Of a stretch of DNA of 64,000 nt, positions 56,149 through 64,000 are shown in pieces. Each line of letters opens with the position of its first letter. Position 1 is the first letter of the stretch. Below the pieces are notes generated by a model. That model was not told the DNA's origin. It ran no database searches and saw only the letters and a list, made by a program, of their open reading frames with translations. A program made the position numbers and the translations under genes. The stretch is from Azospirillum sp. TSH64 (GTDB lineage: Bacteria > Pseudomonadota > Alphaproteobacteria > Azospirillales > Azospirillaceae): NCBI RefSeq assembly GCF_003116035.1, contig NZ_LGQW01000015.1:1799841-1863840 (forward strand), given 5' to 3'.

Positions 56149-58983
56149 GTGATGCTGCGCCGTTCCCTGATCCGCGCCGGCGAGACCTGCGCTTTCCAAC
56201 TCCGCGCCGCCCTGGCGCGTGCGCTGTCCCGCCCGGCCCCGCCCGTTGCCCCGCCTGCCGCTCCGCCCTATGACGGTTATCCACCGCCGTCCCACCAGAC
56301 GCAGCAACCCGTCCAGTATCCAGGCACGCCCTATCCAGGCGCCCCCTACCCGCAGGCGCCGCAACAGCCGGTCTATCCGCCCAGCGCTTATCCACCGAAC
56401 GCTTACCCACCCGGCACTTATCCGCCGGGTAGCTATCCCCCCGCAGCCCATCCGATGGCTGCTCAGCCACCCGCTCAGCCCTATCCCCAGCAGCCGGCGC
56501 CGCCCTACGGCGTGCATCCGCAACCGGCGCCGCCCCCTCGCAACTCCCGGCGCCCACGCCTGCGTCTGCCGCGCGGTCGCTGGGGCAAGGTCGCGGCCGT
56601 CGCCGGTGTGCTCGTACTGCTGCCGCCGGCGGGTCTGCTCGGCACCTATGTGTGGATGCGGGCCCAGCAGCCACAGACCAGCGGCGCGGTCGCCATCCCC
56701 GGCAACGGCGCACCGGCCGAGGTCGTGCGGGACAAGCAGGGTGTGGTCCATATCTTCGCCGCGACCGAGCGCGATGCTTACCGCGCGCTGGGCTATGCCC
56801 ACGCCCAGGACCGCCTATGGCAGATGGAGACGATGCGCCGGGCCGGGGCCGGCCGGCTGGCCGAGCTGATCGGCACAAAGTACGGCGACTTCGCGCTCCG
56901 CACCGACCGGCTGATGCGCACGCTGGGCGTCCGCCGTGCGGCGGAGGCGATGGCCGCCACCCTGTCGCCCGACGCCCGCACCGCCTTCGACGCCTATGGC
57001 GAGGGCGTGAACGCCTATCTCGCCACCCGGTCGGAGGCGTTGCCGGTCGAATTCCAGCTGTTGCGCCACACGCCGGAGCCCTGGACTGTCGCCGACAGCT
57101 TGGTTTGGGCCAAGCTGATGGCGCTGCAACTGTCGGCCAACTACCGCGACGAGCTGTTCCGCTCCCGCATTCTGGAACGGTTGTCGCCGCAACAGGTCGA
57201 CGATCTGTTCCCGTCGGACGTTCCCGGGTCTCCCACCACGCTGGCGAGCGACCTGCGCGGCATGGATTTGCGGGAAACGGTGCGCCGCACCCTGGCGGCC
57301 CTGCCGCAGATGGACTTCGACACCGCGTCGAACGAATGGGTCCTGACCGGTGCCCGCACCACGACCGGCAAGCCGATCCTCGCCAACGATCCGCATCTGG
57401 GGCTGGAGGCGCCGATCCTCTGGTATCTCGCCCGCATCGTGACGCCGGACTTCACCGTCACCGGCGCCACCGTGCCGGGCGTGCCGCTGACCATCCTCGG
57501 CCATAACGGCAAGGTCGCCTGGGGCTTCACCACCACCCACAGCGACACCCAGGACCTGTTCGTCGAAAAGCCCGACCCGCAGGACCCGGCGCGCTACCTG
57601 ACCCCCGACGGCACCCAACCCTTCGAGACGCGTGCCGAGACCATCGGCATCGCAGGCGAGGCGTCGCAGACGCTGACCGTCCGCAGCACGCGGCATGGCC
57701 CCGTCATCTCCGATCTGGACGCCCCGTCCCTTGACGGCAAGGCGCCCGGTCCGGTGCTGGCGCTGTCCTTCCCCGGTCTTGCCGATGACGATACCAGTGC
57801 GGAGGCGCTCTACCGCCTGAACCATGCCGGATCGGCGGAGGGCGTGCGCGACGCCCTGCGCCTGCATGTCGCCCCGCAGCAGAACGTCGTCTATGCCGAC
57901 GTGAGCGGAGAGGTCGGCTTCATCACCCCCGGCCGGGTGCCGATCCGCCGCAAGGGCGATGGCCGCGTGCCGGTTCCCGGCTGGACCGGCGAGTATGACT
58001 GGACCGGCTTCCTGCCCTATTACGCCCTGCCGCAGGCGGTAAACCCTCCGACCGGCCAGTTCGTCAACGCCAACAACGCGGTGGTCGGGCGCGACTATCC
58101 CTATCGCCTCGCCACCGAATGGCCGGATCCCTCGCGCGCCAAGCGCATCGTCGAGATGCTGGGCGGTGGGCGCCATTCGGTCGAGGATGTGGCGCGCCAG
58201 CAGATGGACATCGTCTCCCTGCCCGCCCGCGACTTCCTGCCGGACCTGCTGAAATACCCGACGCCGCCCGGCCTCGCCAGCGACGCGGCGGCCCTGCTGC
58301 GCGGTTGGGACGGCCGGATCGACCGTAACCGGCCGGAACCGCTGATCTTCGACATGTGGCTGCGGGAACTGGTCCGTGCGGTCTTCGCCGATGAGTTGGG
58401 TGCCGACTTCGCCTCCTACTGGGACCTGCGGCCGGAGGCGTTGCGCCATGTCTTGAACAACCGGCCGGAATGGTGCGACGATGTCACCACGCCGCAGAAG
58501 GAAAGCTGCGCCGACGTGATCGGCCGCTCGCTGGAAACGGCGGTCAAGGCGCTGGCCGAACGCCATGGGTCCAGCATGAAGAGCTGGCGCTGGGGCGACG
58601 ACCACACGGTTGCGCTGGTCCACCGCATGCTGAGCCGCCTGCCGCTGATCGGCGGCAAGGCCGACCTGTCGGTGGAGACCGACGGCGATTTCTTCACCGT
58701 TAACCGCGGATCGACCACCATCCGCGACCCTGCCAACCCGTTCCGCCATGTCCAGGGCGCCGGGTTCCGCGCGGTCTATGATCTGGCTGATCTCGACAAT
58801 TCCCGATTCGTGATCGCCACCGGCCAGTCCGGCAATATCTGGTCCCGCCACTGGGGCGATCTGGTCACCCTGTGGCGCGATGGCGGTTCGTTGCGTATGG
58901 CTGGCGACCGTGGCACGCTGGTCTCGGCAGGGGCGGAGGTGCTGACACTCACACCACGCAACACCGGGACAAACACGAAATGA
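56149..58983 (+). CDS. Penicillin-acylase-family Ntn hydrolase with a Pro/Tyr-rich N-terminal domain
   Basis: 944 aa. Residues about 24-140 are low-complexity Pro/Tyr/Gln repeats (YPP, YPQ), followed by one transmembrane helix (145-170) and a periplasmic acylase. The N-terminal nucleophile is S394 in ASNEWVLTGARTTTGKPILANDPHLG, with autocleavage expected between A393 and S394, where relatives usually have Gly-Ser. The family hydrolyses amides such as beta-lactam side chains or acyl-homoserine lactones; the substrate here is unknown. The stop overlaps the threonine-dehydratase start (ATGA). Confidence 0.85.
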   Translation: MMLRRSLIRAGETCAFQLRAALARALSRPAPPVAPPAAPPYDGYPPPSHQTQQPVQYPGTPYPGAPYPQAPQQPVYPPSAYPPNAYPPGTYPPGSYPPAAHPMAAQPPAQPYPQQPAPPYGVHPQPAPPPRNSRRPRLRLPRGRWGKVAAVAGVLVLLPPAGLLGTYVWMRAQQPQTSGAVAIPGNGAPAEVVRDKQGVVHIFAATERDAYRALGYAHAQDRLWQMETMRRAGAGRLAELIGTKYGDFALRTDRLMRTLGVRRAAEAMAATLSPDARTAFDAYGEGVNAYLATRSEALPVEFQLLRHTPEPWTVADSLVWAKLMALQLSANYRDELFRSRILERLSPQQVDDLFPSDVPGSPTTLASDLRGMDLRETVRRTLAALPQMDFDTASNEWVLTGARTTTGKPILANDPHLGLEAPILWYLARIVTPDFTVTGATVPGVPLTILGHNGKVAWGFTTTHSDTQDLFVEKPDPQDPARYLTPDGTQPFETRAETIGIAGEASQTLTVRSTRHGPVISDLDAPSLDGKAPGPVLALSFPGLADDDTSAEALYRLNHAGSAEGVRDALRLHVAPQQNVVYADVSGEVGFITPGRVPIRRKGDGRVPVPGWTGEYDWTGFLPYYALPQAVNPPTGQFVNANNAVVGRDYPYRLATEWPDPSRAKRIVEMLGGGRHSVEDVARQQMDIVSLPARDFLPDLLKYPTPPGLASDAAALLRGWDGRIDRNRPEPLIFDMWLRELVRAVFADELGADFASYWDLRPEALRHVLNNRPEWCDDVTTPQKESCADVIGRSLETAVKALAERHGSSMKSWRWGDDHTVALVHRMLSRLPLIGGKADLSVETDGDFFTVNRGSTTIRDPANPFRHVQGAGFRAVYDLADLDNSRFVIATGQSGNIWSRHWGDLVTLWRDGGSLRMAGDRGTLVSAGAEVLTLTPRNTGTNTK

Positions 58984-60194
58984 CCATCACGCTGGAGGAC
59001 GTGCGCGCCGCCGCGGCGCGCATCGCGGGACACCTGCCGCGAACGCCCACGGTTCCGGCTCCCCGCCTGGGGGACATGGCGGATTGCCGGATGCACGTGA
59101 AGCTGGAGAACCAGCATGCCACCAGCTCCTTCAAGGAGCGGGGCGCGCTGAACAAGCTGCTGTCGCTGGGCGAGGCGGAGCGCCGCGCCGGCGTCATCGC
59201 CATGTCCGCTGGCAACCACGCCCAGGCGGTGGCCTGCCACGCGACGCGGCTGGGCATCCGCTCGACCATCGTCATGCCTGCCTTCACCCCCTTCACCAAG
59301 GTGGAGCGGACCGAGAATCTGGGCGCCACCGTCGAACTGCATGGCGAGACGCTGAGCGAGGCAGCCGCCTTCGCCCATGACCTGGCGGCGCGCGACGGGC
59401 TGACCTTCGTCCATCCCTATGACGACCCGCTGGTGGCCGCCGGGCAGGGCACTGCGGCGCTGGAACTGCTGGAGGATGTGCCGGACCTTGACGTGCTGGT
59501 GGTGCCCATCGGCGGTGGTGGGCTGATCTCCGGCATGGCGACGGCGGCCAAGGCGCTGCGGCCGGATCTGGAGATCGTCGGGGTGCAGTGCAGCCTCTAC
59601 CCGGCGGTGCGTCAGGCGCTGGCTGGCCAGCCGATCACCTGCGGCGGGGCGACCGTGGCGGAAGGCATCGCGGTGAAGGCGCCCGGCGCCCTGACCCTGC
59701 CGATCATCCGCGCCCTGGTCGACCACGTGGTGGAGGTGGGAGAGGCCCGGCTGGAGGAAGCGGTCTACCGCCTCGCCACCGTGCAGAAGCTGGTCGCCGA
59801 GGGAGCCGGGGCGGCGGCGCTCGCCGCGGTTCTGGAGGATCCGCAGCGCTACCGCGGCCGCAGGGTCGGCATCGTGCTGTCGGGCGGCAACATCGACTCC
59901 CGCATCATGGCGCAGGTGCTGATGCGGGGTCTGGTCTATGAGGGCCGCATCGTCCGCCTGCGCATCGGCATCACCGACGCCCCCGGCGCGCTCGCCCGCG
60001 TCACCCGCCTGCTGGGCGAGGCCGGCGCCAACATCGTCGAGGTCCACCACCAGCGACTGTTCCACAATGTGCCGGTGAAGATGGCGGAGGTGGATGTGGT
60101 GCTGGAGACACGCAACCAGACGCATGTCGATGCGCTGATCGCCCGGATGAAGGACGCCGGCTATCCGACCAGCCTGATGATGGAGGTGGGGTAA
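58980..60194 (+). CDS. Threonine dehydratase with ACT domain
   Basis: A 404-aa PLP enzyme deaminating threonine (or serine) to 2-oxobutyrate (or pyruvate). PLP-Lys K52 in SSFKERGAL; AGNHAQAV; PLP-phosphate loop GGGGLISG; C-terminal ACT domain from about residue 325 ('IGITDAPGALARVTRLLGEAGANIVEV'). The single ACT layout is the catabolic/biodegradative type rather than classic IlvA. It overlaps the upstream acylase by ATGA, implying coupled translation. Confidence 0.93.
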   Translation: MTITLEDVRAAAARIAGHLPRTPTVPAPRLGDMADCRMHVKLENQHATSSFKERGALNKLLSLGEAERRAGVIAMSAGNHAQAVACHATRLGIRSTIVMPAFTPFTKVERTENLGATVELHGETLSEAAAFAHDLAARDGLTFVHPYDDPLVAAGQGTAALELLEDVPDLDVLVVPIGGGGLISGMATAAKALRPDLEIVGVQCSLYPAVRQALAGQPITCGGATVAEGIAVKAPGALTLPIIRALVDHVVEVGEARLEEAVYRLATVQKLVAEGAGAAALAAVLEDPQRYRGRRVGIVLSGGNIDSRIMAQVLMRGLVYEGRIVRLRIGITDAPGALARVTRLLGEAGANIVEVHHQRLFHNVPVKMAEVDVVLETRNQTHVDALIARMKDAGYPTSLMMEVG

Positions 60195-60206
60195 GTCCCC
60201 ACCCCG

Positions 60207-60974
60207 TCAGATGCTGTAGTTGTCGGCGATCTCGGAGCGCAGCTGCTCCACCTGATCGCGGAACACCGCTCCGTCCCGGCCGGCGCTGTTGCGCACGTCG
60301 CGCACCACGCGGGCCGGGGTGCCGCCCAGCACGATGATGCGGTCGGCCAGATGCACCGCCTCTTCCAGATCGTGCGTGACGAACAGAACCGTCTTGCCCG
60401 TCTCCTGATGGATGCGGCGAAGCTCGTCCTGCAAATTGTGGCGGGTGATGGCGTCGAGCGCGCCGAACGGCTCGTCCATCAGCAGGATGTCCGGGTCGAC
60501 CGCCATGGCACGGGCGATGCCGATGCGCTGGCGCTGGCCGCCCGACAGCTCATAGGGCCAGCGGCGGGCATAGCCGTCGAGCCGCACGAGCTTCAACGCG
60601 GCTTCCGCCCGGTGCCGCCGCTCGTCGCGGCTGACCGGCAGGCCTTCCAGCCCGAATTCCACATTGCGGATCACCCGACGCCAGGGCAGCAGACGCGAGT
60701 CCTGGAACACCAGCCCGACCGGTCGATGGCCGGGGCGCTGGTCCTGGTGGATCGTGACGCCGCCGCTGCGCGCAGTGTGCAGCCCGGCGACGACGCGCAA
60801 CAGGGTCGACTTGCCGACACCGGACGGGCCGACGATGGCGACGAAGCTGCCGCGCTCGACCGACAGGTTGACGTCGACCAGAACCGGCGGCGCATCCTTG
60901 CCGTAGCCGATGGACACGTCCTCGAGGTCGATGACGGAGGCGGTTGCGGTCTTGGAGAGGGTCACCGCTGCCAT
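60207..60974 (-). CDS. ABC transporter ATPase (SsuB/NrtD/TauB type)
   Basis: 255 aa. Walker A GPSGVGKST, signature LSGGQRQR, Walker B ILLMDEPFGALD, and the switch His in LFVTHDLEE. Third gene of a complete importer; its start overlaps the permease end by 13 bp. Substrate not fixed by the ATPase. Confidence 0.93.
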   Translation of the reverse strand: MAAVTLSKTATASVIDLEDVSIGYGKDAPPVLVDVNLSVERGSFVAIVGPSGVGKSTLLRVVAGLHTARSGGVTIHQDQRPGHRPVGLVFQDSRLLPWRRVIRNVEFGLEGLPVSRDERRHRAEAALKLVRLDGYARRWPYELSGGQRQRIGIARAMAVDPDILLMDEPFGALDAITRHNLQDELRRIHQETGKTVLFVTHDLEEAVHLADRIIVLGGTPARVVRDVRNSAGRDGAVFRDQVEQLRSEIADNYSI

Positions 60975-61735
60975 GAGAGCACCCGCGACTGAACTTGCAT
61001 GAACAGGAAATCAGACACGCCGTAGAGCAGCGCGATGGTGACCATGTAGAGCACGACGATGTGGGTCGCCAGCAGGCCCGACGCCTCCATCATCCGCATG
61101 CCGAGGCCGGAGATGCCGAACAGTTCGGCCGCGACCACGGTCATCCAGCCCTGCCCCAGCCCGGCACGCAGGCCGGACAGGATGCCCGGCAGGGCGCCCG
61201 GCAGGATGATCTTGAACAGGCGCGGGATCAGCCCGCCCTGGCCGAAGGCATAGCCAAGCTCGATCAGGTCCTTGTCCACCCCGCGCACCGCGGCGTAGCT
61301 GGCGTAGTAGTTGATCCAGAACACCGTCAGCGCGATCAGGAAGGACGCCGCCCCCTCGCTGACGCCGAACCAGATGATGGCGAAGGGAATCCAGGCAATG
61401 GCCGGGATCGGGCGCAGCATGCGCACGACCCAGGCCTGGAAGGCGTCCCACTTGCCCCACAGCGCAGCAGCAGTGCCGAACGACACGCCGAGGAAGGTGC
61501 CCAGCGACAAGCCGACCAGATAGTGCGACAGGCTGGCCAGCACCATCGCCTGCCAAGTACCGCTCTTGAACTCGGCCAGGAAGGCGGCAGGCACCGCGCT
61601 CGGCGACGGCAGCAGCCGGGCCGGCACGACGCCGCTGCGCGCCACCGCTTCCCACGCCAGCAGGAAGACGACGACGCCCAGTGCCGACAGGGCGATCTTG
61701 TTATAGGTCTTCATCGGCTTGTCGATGTCCCTCAC
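60962..61735 (-). CDS. ABC transporter permease (SsuC/NrtB/TauC type)
   Basis: A 257-aa inner-membrane protein with about six helices and the BPD EAA-type loop near 'ELGYAFGQGGLIPRLFKIILPGALPGILSGLRAGLG'. Starts at the GTG 61733-61735 (AAGG upstream) or at the internal ATG 61714. Second gene of the importer, 9 bp after the binding-protein stop. Confidence 0.92.
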   Translation of the reverse strand: MRDIDKPMKTYNKIALSALGVVVFLLAWEAVARSGVVPARLLPSPSAVPAAFLAEFKSGTWQAMVLASLSHYLVGLSLGTFLGVSFGTAAALWGKWDAFQAWVVRMLRPIPAIAWIPFAIIWFGVSEGAASFLIALTVFWINYYASYAAVRGVDKDLIELGYAFGQGGLIPRLFKIILPGALPGILSGLRAGLGQGWMTVVAAELFGISGLGMRMMEASGLLATHIVVLYMVTIALLYGVSDFLFMQVQSRVLSWQR

Positions 61736-61744
61736 ACGGCCGCC

Positions 61745-62785
61745 TTACTTGACGGCAGCGTCGTAGAAGCTGAAGTCGAATGCCTCGGCCACCGGAACGG
61801 TTTCGGAAGCCGAACCGATCTCCTTGGTGTAGGCCATCATCTGTTCGACCGCCGGGACGACCGTGTGCGGATCGGCGACGAACTTCGACCCCGGCCCCTT
61901 GAAGGCGGCTTCCAGCGTCGCCGGCTCCATCAGGCCCTTGCCGAGATAATTGTTCACGATCTTGGCGGAACCGGCCGGATCCTTGGCGATCAGTTCGACC
62001 GCGCGGATGTGGGCCTTGACCAGCGCCTTGATGGCGTCGGGATTCTTCTTCAGCACCTCGGCGCGTGCGGAAACCACGGTGCCGGGCTGGTCCGGGAACA
62101 TTTGCGCGCCGGTGGCGACCAGCATGACGTTCGGATCCATCTGCTGGGTGACGGTCACCGTCGGCTCGCGGATGGTGGCGGCGTCGAGCGCGCCGGCCAG
62201 CAGGGCCTGCTGCGTCTTCTCGATGCCCATCGGCACCAGCTCGACATCGGCGGGATCGACCTTCACCACCTTGAACAGCCAGTGCTTCAGCACGGTATCG
62301 GGAACCGAGCCCGGCGGCTGGGTGCCGATCTTCGGCTTGCGGCCGGTGTCGGCGGCGAATTTCTTGAAGGACTCCGCGGTCGGCGTGGTGCCCACCGCCT
62401 TGGCGAAGGGACCGCGGGCCGCAACCACCATCTCTTCCACCGCTGAATTGGCGATGACCGAGATGTCGGCACCCTTGGTGCGGGCGACCAGCACGGGAGC
62501 GACACCGGCATAGAGCAGGTCGATCTGGCCGGCGGCCATTGCCTGGATCGCGTGCGGGCCGGATTCGAAGCGGGTCAGCTTCAGCACAATCCCGGCATCC
62601 TTGGCCCAGCCCTGCCCATCGACGATGAACAGCGGCGACGCTGCGAGAATGGGAATATAGCCGATTTCCAGCTTCACCGGGTCGGCGGCGTGTGCGGTGC
62701 CCGGCATGACGGCAGCGGTCGACGCGGCAGCCGACGCGAGGGCGACCAGGGCGGCAAGGGTGGAGCGACGGGTCAAGCGGAGCAT
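61745..62785 (-). CDS. ABC transporter substrate-binding protein (SsuA/NrtA/TauA type)
   Basis: 346 aa. An N-terminal signal peptide ('LAALVALASAAASTAAVMPGTAHA') precedes the NMT1-type fold: IGYIPILAASPLFIVDGQGW, 'MAAGQIDLLYAGVAPVLVARTKGADI'. The family binds sulfonates, taurine, nitrate/cyanate or thiamine precursors; the sequence alone does not decide. First gene of the importer; the ATG at 62783-62785 has GAGGA upstream. It is probably the promoter-proximal gene, with an A/T-rich region 62821-62910 before it. Confidence 0.9.
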   Translation of the reverse strand: MLRLTRRSTLAALVALASAAASTAAVMPGTAHAADPVKLEIGYIPILAASPLFIVDGQGWAKDAGIVLKLTRFESGPHAIQAMAAGQIDLLYAGVAPVLVARTKGADISVIANSAVEEMVVAARGPFAKAVGTTPTAESFKKFAADTGRKPKIGTQPPGSVPDTVLKHWLFKVVKVDPADVELVPMGIEKTQQALLAGALDAATIREPTVTVTQQMDPNVMLVATGAQMFPDQPGTVVSARAEVLKKNPDAIKALVKAHIRAVELIAKDPAGSAKIVNNYLGKGLMEPATLEAAFKGPGSKFVADPHTVVPAVEQMMAYTKEIGSASETVPVAEAFDFSFYDAAVK

Positions 62786-62968
62786 CGGATCGTCCTCGGC
62801 TAAGGTTCCGACGCTATTTAGCACGGTTGTCCGAATGGGGAAGAGAGATTTTCACATAACAGGAAAAGGGAATTGGCAATTTAACACGTTATCATCGTAT
62901 TATCCTTGGGCCGAAACCGCCTGGAACCGCGGAAAATGTGGGTTCGGCGCGGCGCTGGCGGTTCGGCT

Positions 62969-63097
62969 TCAGGTCTCGGTCAGCAGGTAGAGCGACACGC
63001 CGCAGAGCGAGACTCCGACCATCAGGATCGCCATGGCGATGCGCGTCCAGAGCGTGATGTGCGAATCGAGCGGGTCGCAGAGATCGTCGTCATCCAT
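62969..63097 (-). CDS. 42-aa single-helix membrane protein
   Basis: A small ORF encoding an acidic N-terminus (MDDDDLCDPLDSH) and one hydrophobic helix ('IAMAILMVGVSLCGVSLYLL'). The ATG at 63095-63097 has GGAAA about eight bases upstream. Unknown function; it lies between the importer promoter region and the DUF1330 gene. The clean acidic-plus-helix layout supports a real gene. Confidence 0.5.
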   Translation of the reverse strand: MDDDDLCDPLDSHITLWTRIAMAILMVGVSLCGVSLYLLTET

Positions 63098-63252
63098 GGT
63101 CGGGTTTCCGTCACTGTGAGGAAGCCGGCGTAAGGCAGCCGCCGGCTTTCGGTGACGGTAAGCGTTAGCGGTGCCGTGTTGCGGCGATGTGTCCCGCGGA
63201 CGGTTCTGTGTAACGCTTGGTAACGGCTTCCCTGATGGCTACAGGGTGCAGG

Positions 63253-63540
63253 TTACAGCCCCTCCACCACGATCATCTTGAAATCGGCGGCATCGCGCCG
63301 GGCCTCGCGGGCCTTGCGGTATTCCGGGCTGTCGTAAAAGGCCTTGGCAGCCGCCACGTCGGGGAATTCGAGGATGACGATGCGGTTGGGCTGCCACCCA
63401 CCTTCCAGCACCGCCGTCTCGCCGCCACGGCTGAGGAAGCGTCCGCCGTTCTTGGCGATCGCGTCGGGGGTCAGCGACTTGTAGACCTCATAAGCGACCG
63501 GATCGGTCACACGCACGTCGGCGATGATGTAGGCGGTCAT
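63253..63540 (-). CDS. DUF1330 family protein
   Basis: A 95-aa dimeric alpha+beta-barrel-like (EthD/NIPSNAP-related) protein. Family features: MTAYIIADVRVTDPVAYEVYK, 'NGGRFLSRGGETAVLEG' and 'RIVILEFPDVAAAKAFYDSPEY'. Function unknown. The ATG at 63538-63540 has GAGGG upstream. Confidence 0.92.
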   Translation of the reverse strand: MTAYIIADVRVTDPVAYEVYKSLTPDAIAKNGGRFLSRGGETAVLEGGWQPNRIVILEFPDVAAAKAFYDSPEYRKAREARRDAADFKMIVVEGL

Positions 63541-63578
63541 CGGTTCCACACCCTCATTGATGGTCTTTGAGCCCAAAA

Positions 63579-63617
63579 GGAACGGGCGCGGGAAGCCTCG
63601 CCTCCCGCGCCCGTTCC
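63579..63617 (-). terminator. Intrinsic terminator after pntB
   Basis: A perfect 15-bp stem, GGAACGGGCGCGGGA (63579-63593) with TCCCGCGCCCGTTCC (63603-63617), followed on the minus strand by TTTTGGGC. It separates pntB from the DUF1330 gene. Confidence 0.85.
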
Positions 63618-63639
63618 GGTCAACCGCTTGATGTGCCGG

Positions 63640-64000
63640 TCAGGCTTCCATCGCCTTCACCACCTCTTCGGTGACTTTCTTGGCGTCGCCGAACAGCATC
63701 ATGGTGTTGGGGCGGAAGAACAGCTCGTTCTCGACACCGGCATAGCCGGCGGCCATGCCGCGCTTGATGAAGAACACCGTCTTGGCCTTCTCCACGTCCA
63801 GGATCGGCATGCCGTAGATCGGGCTGGTCGGATCGGTCTTGGCGGCCGGGTTGGTCACGTCGTTGGCGCCGATGACGAAGGCGACATCCGCCGTGCCGAA
63901 GTCACGGTTGATGTCCTCCAGCTCGAACACCTCGTCGTACGGCACGTTGGCCTCGGCCAGCAGCACGTTCATGTGACCGGGCATGCGGCCCGCCACCGGG
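63640..64000 (-). CDS. pntB: NAD(P) transhydrogenase subunit beta, C-terminal part
   Basis: 3' end of a gene that continues past the right edge; 120 codons are visible. It is the NADP-binding domain III of the proton-translocating transhydrogenase: [20 protein letters not shown], '[19 protein letters not shown]', '[20 protein letters not shown]', and '[18 protein letters not shown]'. A terminator follows the stop. Confidence 0.96.
   Translation of the reverse strand, partial: PVAGRMPGHMNVLLAEANVPYDEVFELEDINRDFGTADVAFVIGANDVTNPAAKTDPTSPIYGMPILDVEKAKTVFFIKRGMAAGYAGVENELFFRPNTMMLFGDAKKVTEEVVKAMEA

Noticed and set aside
63121..63147. AAGCCGGC/GCCGGCTT hairpin near 63.1 kb as the DUF1330 terminator
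   Set aside because: The stem is only 8 bp, over 100 bp from the stop, and has no T-run; not strong enough to list.

Overview
This 64-kb window is ordinary-looking chromosome of a GC-rich alphaproteobacterium. Gene content (oxalate/formate antiporter family, TadA next to an RluB/RsmD pair, HflK-HflC-Do protease, an Mrp with an N-terminal MIP18 domain, MutL with an endonuclease motif, cobalamin genes, many PAS, MHYT and chemotaxis sensors) fits Rhodospirillales, and an Azospirillum-like organism is my best guess. That is inference from gene families, not a database match. No rRNA, tRNA, CRISPR array, insertion sequence or prophage was seen.

Layout. 0-5 kb: class A penicillin-binding protein, hisS and an exported Ala/Lys-rich protein. 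5-16 kb: housekeeping genes (pyrC, a TPR glycosyltransferase, xseA, purD, tadA, a 23S pseudouridine synthase and rsmD) plus a soluble chemoreceptor with a duplicated PAS domain. 16-21 kb: a structured 650-bp intergenic region, an OxlT-type transporter, a TreS-like GH13 enzyme and an HxlR regulator divergent from an NAD(P)-binding protein. 21-29 kb: mutL, a PilZ-like protein, a DUF3095 cyclase-like protein and several hypothetical proteins. 28-31 kb: two NarL-type response regulators without a kinase. 31-38 kb: hflK-hflC-degP, mrp, an Hsp70-like ATPase and an SDR. 39-41 kb: a TusA-like protein, a DUF2478-DUF4213-DUF364 fusion and a DUF1244 protein. 41.8-50.6 kb: a dense signalling island. 50.7-53.5 kb: cobC/cbiB. 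53.6-60 kb: an MHYT hybrid kinase, and a penicillin-acylase-family enzyme translationally coupled to threonine dehydratase. 60-64 kb: a complete SsuABC/NrtABC-type ABC importer, small genes and the 3' end of pntB.

The most interesting block is 41.8-50.6 kb. An orphan periplasmic binding protein is divergent from a hybrid kinase (dCache-PAS-HisKA-HATPase-REC-REC-HPt). Next come a receiver fused to an RsbW-like kinase domain, then convergently a pseudo-receiver fused to a PP2C phosphatase, a STAS antagonist and a GGDEF diguanylate cyclase. These are the parts of the Pseudomonas HptB-HsbR-HsbA-HsbD pathway, but with the kinase and phosphatase halves of HsbR on two separate proteins. I propose it as a split phosphorelay/partner-switching/c-di-GMP module.

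Second in interest are the metal-chelation-type fusion protein at 39.4-40.7 kb and an 11-base motif shared by the leaders of the oxalate-type transporter and the TreS-like gene.
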